Below are positions 16,257-25,844 of a stretch of DNA of 64,000 bases, one piece after another. This stretch comes from CAVRZJ01 sp964594125 (GTDB lineage Bacteria; Acidobacteriota; Thermoanaerobaculia; Thermoanaerobaculales; Thermoanaerobaculaceae): positions 1 through 64,000 of the forward strand of contig CAZQLL010000021.1 in assembly GCA_964594125.1 (NCBI GenBank), given 5' to 3'. The number at the start of each line of letters is the position of its first letter. The first letter of the stretch is position 1. The translations under genes were made by a program, and so were the position numbers. The notes beneath the pieces were generated by a model. It worked only from the letters and a program-made list of their open reading frames with translations, searched no databases and was not told the DNA's origin.

Positions 16257-16873
16257 TCGTGATGATCGACAACTACGACTCGTTCACTTACAACCTCGTC
16301 CAGTACCTGCGCGAGCTCGCGGCCGAGGAGCAGGTGAAGGTGGTGCGCAACGACGCCCTGGCCGTGGGCGCCGTGCTGGCGCTCGCCCCGCGCGCGATCG
16401 TGCTGTCGCCAGGGCCCGGCGTGCCCGAGGCGGCCGGCATCTGCGTCGAGCTGATCCGCGCGGCCGCGACGGTGCCGCTGCTCGGCGTCTGCCTCGGCCA
16501 CCAGGCGCTGGCCGTGGCGTACGGCGGCCAGGTCGTGCGAGCGCCGCAGCCGCGCCACGGCAAGACCTCCGCGGTGCACCACTCGGGGCACGGGGTGTTC
16601 GCGGCGCTGCCCGACCCGCTCACCGCCACGCGCTACCACTCGCTCGTCGCGCGGCGCGACACGCTGCCCGCCGAGCTGCGGGTGAGCGCGTGGACCGACG
16701 ACGGCCTGGTGATGGGCCTCGAGCACGTGTCGCGCCCGCACCACGGCGTGCAGTTCCACCCCGAGTCGCACCTGACCAGGTCCGGCAAGAAGCTGCTCGC
16801 CAACTTTCTCGCCCTCGCGGGTCCGGCGGGGGGACCGGGACCCGGGAACCGGGGGGCGGGAGCCATGCCGTGA
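16253..16873 (+). CDS. trpG: Anthranilate synthase component II (glutaminase)
   Basis: A 206-residue class I amidotransferase. It begins MIVMIDNYDSFTYNLVQYL, has the nucleophile Cys in GVCLGHQALA, GKTSAVHHSG, and the catalytic His in HGVQFHPESHLT. The ATG overlaps trpE. The last 14 residues (after LANFLALAG) are a Gly/Pro-rich tail encoded by heptamers GGGGACC GGGACCC GGGAACC GGGGGGC at 16830-16857. This is another case of the repeat extending a C-terminus. Confidence 0.95.
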   Translation: MIVMIDNYDSFTYNLVQYLRELAAEEQVKVVRNDALAVGAVLALAPRAIVLSPGPGVPEAAGICVELIRAAATVPLLGVCLGHQALAVAYGGQVVRAPQPRHGKTSAVHHSGHGVFAALPDPLTATRYHSLVARRDTLPAELRVSAWTDDGLVMGLEHVSRPHHGVQFHPESHLTRSGKKLLANFLALAGPAGGPGPGNRGAGAMP

Positions 16874-17057
16874 CGGCGGCCGTTCGCCGCCGCTCGGAAG
16901 TGTCGACGCGGGGCGCCCTCGCGGCGCCACGGGATCCCACCGCCGGCTCGCTCGTTCAGCTCGCTCACGGGACACGGTCGCCCCGCTGCGCGGGCCTTTT
17001 CGAACCACGATCCATGCACTACGGGCCACGTGCGCGAAGCGTGCCGCGGAGCGCGCG
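16874..17057 (+). other. 184-base gap between trpG and trpD
   Basis: The gap opens with a 7-base-pair GC hairpin (16874-16892) immediately after the trpG stop and ends with heptamers (TCGAACC ACGATCC ATGCACT ACGGGCC, 17000-17027). No short Trp-rich ORF, T-run or clear -35/-10 pair was found. It is most likely transcribed as part of the operon. Confidence 0.6.
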
Positions 17058-18079
<1,022 letters not shown>

Positions 18080-18083
<4 letters not shown>

Positions 18084-18895
18084 GCGCGGGCGGTCCGCTG
18101 CCGGACGTGCTCGCCCGCATCGTTGCGGCGGTGCGCGAGCGTCTCGCCGCCGAGCCCGAGCCGGCCGACCTGCGGCTGCGCGCGGCGGCGGCCGCCGCGG
18201 CACGGCGGCGCGAGGGAACGCGCAGCCTGCGTGCGGCGCTCTCGGCGCCCGGCGTGCGGGTGATCGCGGAGTGCAAGCGGCGCTCGCCGTCCAGGGGCGT
18301 CCTGCGCGAGCCGTTCGACGCGGTCGCGCTGGCGCGCACCTACGAGGCGGCGGGCGCCGCGGCGATCTCGGTGGTCACCGAGGCGCGCTTCTTCGCCGGC
18401 GAGGCGGCGTGGCTGCCCGAGGTGCGCCGCACCGTCGGCCTGCCGGTACTGCAGAAGGACTTCCTGCTCGCCGAGCGGCAGCTCGCCGAGGCGGCGGTGC
18501 TCGGCGCCGATGCGGTGCTGCTGATCGCGCGCATCCTGCCGGGCGGCGAGCTCGCCGCGATGCTCGCGGCGGCGGCGGCGCTCGGGCTCGAGGTGCTGCT
18601 CGAGGTGCACGACCGTGCCGACCTCGAGCGGGCGCTGGCGCTGCCGGCAGCGGTGATCGGCATCAACGCACGCGACCTCGCGACGTTCGCCGTCGACCTC
18701 GACGCCGCGGCGGCGCTCGCCGCGGCGGTGCCGCCCGAGCGCGTGGCGGTGATGGAAAGCGGCGTCGCCGGCGGCGCCGACGTGCGGCGGCTGGGCGGTG
18801 TCGGCCTGCGCCGGTTCCTCGTCGGCGAGCACCTGCTGCGCGCTGGCGACCCCGGCGCCGCACTGCGCGAGCTGGTCGACGCATGCCGCGCGTGA
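18080..18895 (+). CDS. trpC: Indole-3-glycerol-phosphate synthase
   Basis: A 271-residue TIM barrel that makes indole-3-glycerol phosphate. Motifs are VIAECKRRSPSRG with catalytic Lys, VLQKDFLLAERQL, ARILPGGEL, LEVLLEVHD, GINARDLATF and VMESGVAGG. It starts with GTG at 18080, overlapping the trpD stop as GTGA. It is not fused to TrpF. Confidence 0.96.
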
Positions 18896-19512
18896 CCGTC
18901 AAGATCTGCGGGCTGACCAACCCGGACGATGCGCGCGAGGCGCACGCGGCCGGCGCGGATTTCCTCGGCTTCGTGTTCTTCCCGTCGTCGCGCCGCTGCC
19001 TCGGCGAAAACGCCGCGGCGTGGATCGCCGGGCTGCCGGGGCGGAAGGTCGGCGTCTTCCGCGACCAGCCGCCCGCGTTCGTCGCGCGGGTGCGCGATGC
19101 CGCCCGCCTCGACCTCGTGCAGCTCCACGGCGGCGAGCCGCTGGAAGCGTGCGCGGCACTGGGTGGCCGCGAGAGCGTGATCAAGGCGATCTCGGTGGCG
19201 GACGCCCTCGACTGGGACGCGGTGGCCGCGTACGCCGATGTCGCGCGCGTCCTGTTCGACACCGCCTCGCCGACCGGCGGCGGCACCGGCGCGACGTTCG
19301 ACTGGGGGCTGCTGAAATGCCGCCCCGCCGGGCTCCGGTTCTGGCTCGCGGGTGGACTGAGGCCGGCGAACGTGGGCGGGGCGATCGCGGTGGTGCGGCC
19401 CGAGGGCGTCGACGTCGCTTCGGGCGTAGAGCGGTCGGTGGGGCGCAAGGACCCTGCTACGATACGGGCGTTCATTGCAGCGGTACGAGCGGCGGAGGGT
19501 GCTGAGCCTTGA
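18883..19512 (+). CDS. trpF: Phosphoribosylanthranilate isomerase
   Basis: A 209-residue TIM barrel with catalytic Cys in VKICGLTNPDDA and Asp in LFDTASPTGGGTG, plus DFLGFVFFPSSRR and WLAGGLRPANV. The ATG at 18883 overlaps trpC by 13 bases. A GTG at 18892 (three codons later, overlapping the trpC TGA) is an equally coupled alternative start. Confidence 0.94.
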   Translation: MPRVTVKICGLTNPDDAREAHAAGADFLGFVFFPSSRRCLGENAAAWIAGLPGRKVGVFRDQPPAFVARVRDAARLDLVQLHGGEPLEACAALGGRESVIKAISVADALDWDAVAAYADVARVLFDTASPTGGGTGATFDWGLLKCRPAGLRFWLAGGLRPANVGGAIAVVRPEGVDVASGVERSVGRKDPATIRAFIAAVRAAEGAEP

Positions 19513-19561
19513 GTGGCGTGAATCCGGAAGCGGTCGGCGTGTTTCCTGAGCGACTTGGACC

Positions 19562-19662
19562 TGGACTTGGACCTGGACCTCTTCTCGGACTTCGCCCCGG
19601 GCTTTCTTCCTTCACGGGCGTCGAGAGGTCGTGCTCAGGGACCAGGTCCAGGTCCAAGTCCA
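19562..19662 (+). repeat. 19-base inverted repeat in the trpF-trpB gap
   Basis: TGGACTTGGACCTGGACCT (19562-19580) and its exact reverse complement (19644-19662) flank a 63-base loop in the 214-base gap. The left arm sits in a 12-base tandem repeat (GGACCTGGACTT type). A transcript could form a strong stem here. No T-run follows. No leader ORF rich in Trp codons is present, so a second attenuator is not supported. Confidence 0.75.
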
Positions 19663-19726
19663 ATCCAGAGCTCGTGGTAGAGACGCGAGTCGGGTGCCCG
19701 TCGAAGCTGGCGGCGGGAGAGACGAC

Positions 19727-20920
19727 ATGAAGCCGCTGCCGGACGACCGCGGCTACTTCGGCGCCTACGGCGGGCGCTTCGTGCCCGAGACGCTGATGGC
19801 GCCGCTCGCCGATCTCGAGGCCGCATGGCGCGAGGCGCGGCGCGACCGCGCGTACCGCAAGGAGCTCGAGCGCCTGCTCGCCACCTACTGCGGCCGGCCG
19901 ACCCCGCTGTCGTTCGCCGCGCGCCTCTCCGAGCACTACGGCGGCGCCCGCATCTACCTCAAGCGCGAGGACCTCTGCCACACCGGGGCGCACAAGATCA
20001 ACAACGCGATCGGCCAGTGCCTGCTGGCGAAGCGGATGGGCAAGCCGCGCGTGATCGCCGAGACCGGCGCCGGCCAGCACGGCGTCGCCATCGCCACCGC
20101 GGCGGCGCTGCTCGGTTTGCAGTGCCGCGTCTACATGGGCACCGAGGACGAGCGCCGGCAGTCGCTCAACGTCTACCGCATGCGCCTGCTCGGCGCCGAG
20201 GTGGTCGGCGTGGAGTCGGGCTCGCGTACGCTCAAGGACGCGATCAACGAGGCGCTGCGCGACTGGGTGACCAACGTGTCGACGACTCACTACGTGATCG
20301 GCTCGGTGCTCGGGCCGCACCCGTACCCGGCGATGGTGCGCGAGCTGCAGTCGGTGATCGGCTCGGAGGCGCTGCTGCAGATCCGCCAGCAGCACCGCGG
20401 CATGCCGAAGCTCGTCGCCGCCTGCGTCGGCGGCGGCTCCAACGCCGCCGGGATCTTCTCCGCGTTCGTGCCGTACAAGCAGGTCGAGCTGGTCGGCGTC
20501 GAGGCGGGCGGGCGGGGGAGCGGGCCGGGCGACCACGCCGCGCGCTTCGCCGGCGGCTCGCCCGGCGTGCTGCACGGCACCCGCACCTACGTGCTGCAGG
20601 ATCAGCATGGGCTGGTCGTGCAGACGCACTCGGTGTCGGCCGGTCTCGACTACCCGGCGGTCGGCCCTGAGCACTCGCACTGGCACGACACCCAGCGCGT
20701 GCGCTACGTGCGGGTCGGCGACGACGAGGCGGTCGACGCGTTCCACCTGCTCGCCGAGCTCGAGGGGATCGTGCCGGCGCTCGAGACCGCCCACGCCCTC
20801 GCCTGGGTGGGCAACGTCGCCGGCCGCATGCGGCGAGACGACGCGATCCTCGTCAACCTCTCCGGCCGCGGCGACAAGGACGTCGTCGAGATCGCGCGCC
20901 TCGAGGGGGTGACGCTGTGA
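19727..20920 (+). CDS. trpB: Tryptophan synthase beta chain
   Basis: A 397-residue PLP enzyme joining indole and serine. Motifs are GYFGAYGGRFVPETLM at the N-terminus, the PLP lysine in CHTGAHKINNAIGQ (about residue 87), the catalytic Glu in AETGAGQHGVA, the phosphate-binding CVGGGSNAAG and SGRGDKD near the C-terminus. ATG 19727 is preceded by GGGAGA at a good distance. It follows the repeat-bearing gap after trpF and overlaps trpA. Confidence 0.97.
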   Translation: MKPLPDDRGYFGAYGGRFVPETLMAPLADLEAAWREARRDRAYRKELERLLATYCGRPTPLSFAARLSEHYGGARIYLKREDLCHTGAHKINNAIGQCLLAKRMGKPRVIAETGAGQHGVAIATAAALLGLQCRVYMGTEDERRQSLNVYRMRLLGAEVVGVESGSRTLKDAINEALRDWVTNVSTTHYVIGSVLGPHPYPAMVRELQSVIGSEALLQIRQQHRGMPKLVAACVGGGSNAAGIFSAFVPYKQVELVGVEAGGRGSGPGDHAARFAGGSPGVLHGTRTYVLQDQHGLVVQTHSVSAGLDYPAVGPEHSHWHDTQRVRYVRVGDDEAVDAFHLLAELEGIVPALETAHALAWVGNVAGRMRRDDAILVNLSGRGDKDVVEIARLEGVTL

Positions 20921-21720
20921 GCCGCCGCATCGAGCTCGCCTTCGCCCGCGCCGCCAGGCAGAAGCGCGCCGCGTTCATCCCTTACATCACGGCCGGCGAC
21001 CCGGTGCCCGGCGCCACCGTCGGGATCGTGCGCGCGCTCGAGCGCGGCGGCGCCGACCTCGTCGAGCTCGGCGTGCCGTTCACCGACCCGATCGCCGACG
21101 GTCCGACCAACCAGCGCGCCGCCGAGCGCGCGCTCGCCGGCTGGACCACCCTCGGCACCGTGCTGCAGATGGTGCAGGAGCTGCGCTACGCGAGCGAGCT
21201 GCCGGTGGTGCTGTTCTCGTACTACAACCCGATCCACGCCTACGGCCTCGAGCGCTTCGCGATCGACGCCGCGGCGGCGGGCGTCGACGGCCTCCTGCTC
21301 ACCGATGCGCCGGTCGAGGAGGCCCGCCCGGTCCACGACGCCCTCAAGCGCGTCGGCATCTCGCTCGTCCTCCTGCTCGCGCCGACCTCGACGCGCGCCC
21401 GCGTCAAGGCGGTGCGCAAGCTGGCCTCGGGGTTCGTCTACTTCGTGGCGCGCGCGGGCGTCACCGGCGTGCAGGAGTCGCTGGCGAAGGAGCTCGAGCC
21501 GCAGGTGCGCCTCGTCCGCAAGCTCACCGGCCAGCGCGTCGCGGTGGGGTTCGGCATCTCGACGCCGGAGCAGGTCAACCGCGTCGCCGCCTTCGCCGAC
21601 GGCGTCGTCGTCGGCTCCGCGATCGTCGACCGCATCGCCGACCTCGGCGACCGCCCGAGCCTGTACGGCGAGATCGAGGCGTTCGCCCGCTCGCTCTCAC
21701 TCGCGACGCGCCGGCGCTGA
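20917..21720 (+). CDS. trpA: Tryptophan synthase alpha chain
   Basis: A 267-residue TIM barrel that cleaves indole-glycerol phosphate. The catalytic Glu lies in ADLVELGVPFTDPIADGP, where the Asp is the second catalytic residue. YYNPIHAYGLERF and the phosphate-binding VGFGISTPEQV and VVGSAIVDRI are also present. GTG at 20917 overlaps the trpB stop as GTGA. It is the last gene of the run; the following 163 bases have no clear terminator. Confidence 0.96.
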   Translation: MSRRIELAFARAARQKRAAFIPYITAGDPVPGATVGIVRALERGGADLVELGVPFTDPIADGPTNQRAAERALAGWTTLGTVLQMVQELRYASELPVVLFSYYNPIHAYGLERFAIDAAAAGVDGLLLTDAPVEEARPVHDALKRVGISLVLLLAPTSTRARVKAVRKLASGFVYFVARAGVTGVQESLAKELEPQVRLVRKLTGQRVAVGFGISTPEQVNRVAAFADGVVVGSAIVDRIADLGDRPSLYGEIEAFARSLSLATRRR

Positions 21721-21883
21721 CCGCGTCGAAGGCAATGGCCTGGGAGCGCGTCGGCGGCGTCCTCGTCGGTGTCTTCCACGGCTGCCCGCCGGCGCGGCTC
21801 GACGCGGGCGCGCGGCATCGCGACTTCGTCTAGAATTCCCTCAGCTTTTCGGCAGGAAACGGAATAGGAAAGGGGGCTGGAAG

Positions 21884-22582
21884 ATGGGCAGGAAGCTCGG
21901 TGCGGAGTTCTTCGGCACGGCGTGGCTGGTGTTCGGTGGGTGCGGCAGCGCGGTGCTGGCAGGAGCGTTTCCCGACCTCGGGATCGGGTTCCTTGGCGTG
22001 TCGCTGGCGTTCGGGCTCAGTGTGCTGACGATGGCGTACGCCGTCGGTCACATCTCGGGCGGTCACTTCAACCCGGCCGTGACGGTGGGCCTGTGGGCCG
22101 GCGGCCGTTTCCCGGCGGGCGAGATCCTGCCCTACGTGGCCGCGCAGGTCGCCGGCGGCGCGGCCGGTGCGTTCGTTCTCAAGCTCGTCGCTTCGGGCAA
22201 GGCCGGGTTCGACGTCGCGGCCAGCCGGCTCGGCGCCAACGGCTACGCCGAGTACTCCCCGGGCGGCTACTCGCTCGGCGCCGGTTTCACCGCCGAGGTC
22301 GTGCTGACGTTCTTCTTCCTGCTCGTGATCCTGGGCGCAACCGACAGGCGCGCGCCTGCCGGGTTCGCGCCGATCGCCATCGGCCTCGCGCTGACGCTGA
22401 TCCACCTCGTCGGCATCCCGGTCACGGGCACCTCGGTCAACCCCGCGCGCAGCACGGCGCCGGCGCTGTTCGTCGGCGGCTGGGCGCTGTCGCAGCTCTG
22501 GCTGTTCTGGGTCGCCCCGCTCGTCGGCGGGGCGGTAGGCGGCGCGGCGCACCGGTGGCTGGCGGGCGCCGGAAACCGGTGA
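21884..22582 (+). CDS. aqpZ: Aquaporin Z-like water channel
   Basis: A 232-residue MIP-family channel with six membrane segments and two NPA loops, GHISGGHFNPAVT and TGTSVNPARST. The selectivity-filter His in LIHLVGIPVTG and the Arg after the second NPA match AqpZ rather than glycerol facilitators. The ATG at 21884 has an AGGGGG ribosome-binding sequence nine bases upstream. A TAGAAT hexamer at 21831-21836 is a possible -10 box. Confidence 0.92.
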   Translation: MGRKLGAEFFGTAWLVFGGCGSAVLAGAFPDLGIGFLGVSLAFGLSVLTMAYAVGHISGGHFNPAVTVGLWAGGRFPAGEILPYVAAQVAGGAAGAFVLKLVASGKAGFDVAASRLGANGYAEYSPGGYSLGAGFTAEVVLTFFFLLVILGATDRRAPAGFAPIAIGLALTLIHLVGIPVTGTSVNPARSTAPALFVGGWALSQLWLFWVAPLVGGAVGGAAHRWLAGAGNR

Positions 22583-22610
22583 CGCGGGTGTCTCGAGATC
22601 GGGGCCTGCC

Positions 22611-23345
22611 GTGACCTGGACCGACGAGAAGCTGGCAGCGCTGGACGTCCGCGACGGGTTCCGCCTGCGCGGTGTCGCCACGACGCGACTGGAGAACTTC
22701 TGCGACGCGGCCTACGCCTTCGCGGTGACGCTGCTGGTCGTCGCGGGCGGCGCCATCCCGACCAGTTTCCCCGCGCTCGTGGCCGCCCTGAAGGACGCGC
22801 CGGCGTTCCTCGCCAGCTTCGCCGCGATCGCCGTGATCTGGCTGGCACATCGCGAGTGGAGCCGGCGTTACGGGCTCGACGACGCAACGACCACCGTGAT
22901 CAGCCTCGGAATGGTGTTCGTCATGCTCGTCTACGTGTACCCCCTGCGCATGGTGGCGTCGGCGTTCATGGCGTTCGCCAGCGGCGGCGGGCTGCCGTCG
23001 AGCTTCACGATCACCAGCGCAACGGATCTGACCGGGCTGTTCGTGGTGTACGGGCTCGGGTTCGCGCTGCAGACCGGGATGCTCGCCGCGCTCTACCTGC
23101 ACGCCGGCCGGGTGCCGAGGCTTCGGCTGAGCGCGGCGGAGCGCCTCCGCACCCGCCACGGGGTGGTGTCGAGCGCGACGCTGGCCACGACGGGGCTCGT
23201 CTCGGCGCTCGCGGCAGGCGTGCTACCTCCCCGGCTGGGCGTGTGGGCGGGCTTCGTCTACCCGACGCTCGCCGTGACGATGCCGGTCATTGCGACCCGC
23301 TTCGGCCGCGCCGCGGCGCGCCTCGAAGACGGCGCTCGCTCGTGA
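22611..23345 (+). CDS. TMEM175/DUF1211 family membrane protein
   Basis: This 244-residue protein has about six hydrophobic segments. The TMEM175-type signature near the first helix is RLENFCDAAYAFAVTLLV, where the family has R-x(3)-FSD-x(3)-A-x(3)-T. Bacterial members form potassium-permeable channels. Here the Ser of FSD is Cys. It begins with GTG 28 bases after aqpZ and may be co-transcribed. The physiological role is not known. Confidence 0.75.
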   Translation: MTWTDEKLAALDVRDGFRLRGVATTRLENFCDAAYAFAVTLLVVAGGAIPTSFPALVAALKDAPAFLASFAAIAVIWLAHREWSRRYGLDDATTTVISLGMVFVMLVYVYPLRMVASAFMAFASGGGLPSSFTITSATDLTGLFVVYGLGFALQTGMLAALYLHAGRVPRLRLSAAERLRTRHGVVSSATLATTGLVSALAAGVLPPRLGVWAGFVYPTLAVTMPVIATRFGRAAARLEDGARS

Positions 23346-23362
23346 GCGGGCGGGGGGGCGAG

Positions 23363-23518
23363 ATGACGGGGCTGATCAGGGCGATGATCCGCCGTCGCAC
23401 CGCAGGCGCGTTCCTGGTCGCCGTTGCGGTCCGCCTCGGCGGTTGTCGCGAATCACCTCCGCCGCTCCTCCAGGCGATGGAACCGACGGTCATCGAGGAT
23501 GACGACCCGCCGCGGTAA
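23363..23518 (+). CDS. Possible small lipoprotein
   Basis: A 51-codon ORF starts at ATG 23363 after a GGGGGGG-rich ribosome-binding region, just downstream of the TMEM175-like gene. It encodes basic residues, a short hydrophobic stretch AGAFLVAVAV and LGGC resembling a lipobox, then an acidic end. A GTG at 23342 overlapping the upstream stop is an alternative start. It is too short to assign and may not be real. Confidence 0.3.
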   Translation: MTGLIRAMIRRRTAGAFLVAVAVRLGGCRESPPPLLQAMEPTVIEDDDPPR

Positions 23519-23783
23519 AAGCCGCTGCATCCCACCTGAAGGTCTTTAAACACACGCGCGAGTTACGCCTGGAAGGCGGAGGAGTCAATGACCGCCGTGC
23601 TTCTCGGTCTCTCTCATGGTGCTGCTGCCGTGGAAGACGGTTTCCTCAAGAAGGTCTCCAAAAGACTCGTGACCTCGAGTCCTCTCTTCTCCCTTCTGCG
23701 AGTTTCGCCTGGGGCACACGATGCAGCACGATCAGGCCAATCTTGGCAGGTCCGTCCCTCTCATACGTCGAGGATCAGGCGGG

Positions 23784-25427
23784 TCACGGCGATTCTTCGC
23801 TCATTCGCGCCATGGGGTCGAATGCAAGTGCATCGAGCGTACGGCCGGTTGCGCTGGTGCTTTGCCCGATCCGGCGGAACCGCGGATCCCTCGCAAGCTC
23901 GTCGGCCAGGTGGCGATCCTCCCACAGCAGCACGTCTGTCCTGCCGTAAGGCGTCAGCTCGTCAGCCACGGCGTCCGCCGACCGGCCTGTGAAACGGCCC
24001 AGGAACGGGAGGTTGACCCAATACGCCGCGAACAGACCCTGGTGCCATTCGTTCGTCGCCAGCGGTTGCTTGACCGCAAGCGACTGCGAGGCGTCCTTGA
24101 GCCACTTGTACTCGGCCCCGAAGCCCTTTGGTCCAGTCCAGGCGGAAAGCTCGGTCACCACCGATATCGCGATCGAGGCGAGAAGGACCGTCGCGAGTGT
24201 CCACGTCACGACCGGCTGGGAACGCCCGAGGGCACGCGCGACACCCGGGCGGTCCAGGACGCCGCGTGCGATCCCGATGGGCAGGATCACGAGCAGTCCA
24301 AGAACCGGCCAGAGGAATCGGCGCTCGACGTGGACCAGGGCGTAACCGGCCGCGTAGACCAGTGCTGAGCCGGCGGTCCAAAACAGCAGCGTGCCCTGCG
24401 GGCATCGCTTCAGCCATCCGAACAACCCCAGCGGCAGGGCCAGCAGCCCGCCGGCCAGCAGGATCTTGAAAGCATCGGCATCCCACACGGTCTTCACGGT
24501 CTTGCGGGCCAATGCCGAGGCGTTTCTCGCCTGGAGGCGCAGGCCTTCCCGCCCGTCCAGCGGCGACCACACGCGCAGCGGGTGCGGGATCTCGCTCGGG
24601 TTCTCCCAGCCTGTCAGCCGGCCTTCACGCGGGCGAGCGAGCTGGAATAGCGGCAGGTCGTCGTGTCCCTTCGCGGCCACGGGCCCGAACGCCCGGCCGT
24701 AGGCGGCAGGGCCGATCGTCACCCTGCCGTCGTGAGCGCTGATGACCGCCACCCAGGGCAGGGCGACTGCCGCCAACCCCGTCAGGCCCGCCAGCAGCGG
24801 CCTGATGTCCCACCGCCCCGCCTGCCTGCGACGGAGCAGGAAGGTCAGGACCAGGTGCGTCGAGACGAACGGAAGGGCGTAGTGCTTGGCCAGGAATGCC
24901 ACGCCGCCGACCAGCCCCGCGGCCAGGGCGGTCCCGGCGCCGCCCCCTTCCAACCATCTGGCTGCGAGGACGAAATACCACGCCATCAGCGCCATCAGCA
25001 GCAGGTCAGGCCCCACCGGCCAGTGGAGCATCGTCAGGAGAAGCATGAGCATGGCTCCGAAGGCCAGCAGCGGCGCCCGGCCACTGGCATGCCGGCGGGT
25101 GAGGACAGCCACACCGGCAGCGCCAATGAAGCCGAACGCGGCGCTGATGATCTTGGCGGTGAGGAGCGGAGCCCAGCCCGCCATCACGGCCGGGGTCAGC
25201 AGCCAAGACAACAGCGGCCCCCAGTGGCTCGCCACGACCAAGTCCCATCGGCCGGCGGAATAGTGGCGGGCGATCTAGATGTAGGCCACGGCGTCAGGGT
25301 TGATCTGGCTGGCCGAGAGCCGCACGACGTATCCGGCCGCCAGAACGTAGGCCGACAGGATCGCCGTCCACTCCCGAAGCCGTCCCCCGGCACGCGCATG
25401 CCGAGGGAGCGGTCGCTCCTTACTCAT
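23784..25427 (-). pseudogene. Membrane glycosyltransferase-like protein interrupted by an amber codon
   Basis: On the minus strand a frame starting at ATG 25427 (MSKERPLPRHARAGG) runs through a first membrane helix and the conserved SQINPDAVAYI. It meets TAG at 25275-25277 (codon 51) and continues in the same frame for 497 codons to 23784. The downstream part has about ten membrane helices and a C-terminal extracytoplasmic region, like GT39/ArnT-type dolichyl-phosphate-mannose-like transferases. The intact reading frame on both sides suggests a recent nonsense mutation, a base error, or readthrough. If translation restarts at 25241 the N-terminal loop with the acidic site would be lost. A strong promoter lies upstream. 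Confidence 0.75.
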
Positions 25428-25475
25428 GGGGTCCACGTACAGGGGTGAGGCGTAGCTTCCTTTTCACGGGCTGCG

Positions 25476-25503
25476 AGTATAGGGGTGGCGGATCGGCTGT
25501 CAA
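25476..25503 (-). promoter_or_regulatory. Sigma70-like promoter of the amber-interrupted gene
   Basis: On the minus strand TTGACA (25498-25503) is followed after 16 bases by TATACT (25476-25481), 49 bases upstream of the ATG at 25427. It is one of the best matches to consensus in the window, so the interrupted gene still appears to be transcribed. Confidence 0.7.
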
Positions 25504-25844
25504 CCGCCTGTCGTGGAGTTCTTTGAGGGGTGGGAGGCGTCGGTGAGCGAGTGGGAGGGGCCCCAAGGGATGGCCCATTGGTACCTGGTCCGAAGACGGC
25601 GCACGAGCCGGCACCGTTTTCATTCCCAGTGGCGACGACCAGTCGTCATGATTGACCGGCATGACCAATCGAGGAGCGGCAACGCTGCAGATGGCCCCGC
25701 GCCGCCCGCAGGTTTTCGGGATCAGTCGATCAGCCGTGAGAGGTGCGCTCGACGCAGCATCCAGCGGCCTCGACATCCTCGAAAGGCGGGGATGGGTACC
25801 GAAGGAGTTTTCATGTCGCGTTTCGGAAGACGACACGCAAGAGC
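25504..25844. other. Gap without a recognisable gene
   Basis: Between the promoter at 25476-25503 and the end of the second SGNH gene, short frames are open on both strands. None has a convincing ribosome site, family motif or the strong third-position GC bias of neighbouring genes. Base composition is lower in GC than in the flanking core genes. Nothing assignable was seen. Confidence 0.5.

Noticed and set aside
23588..23992. ORF with a good-looking GGAGGA ribosome site before the amber-interrupted gene
   Set aside because: It has no recognisable family and its second half is antisense to the membrane-protein gene; weak codon bias.
25275..25277. TAG decoded as pyrrolysine
   Set aside because: No methylamine methyltransferase context or Pyl genes are in the window; a nonsense mutation or read error is simpler.
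25420..25836. 138-codon minus-strand ORF between the two accessory genes
   Set aside because: It overlaps the promoter and start of the interrupted gene, has no family features, and no ribosome site.
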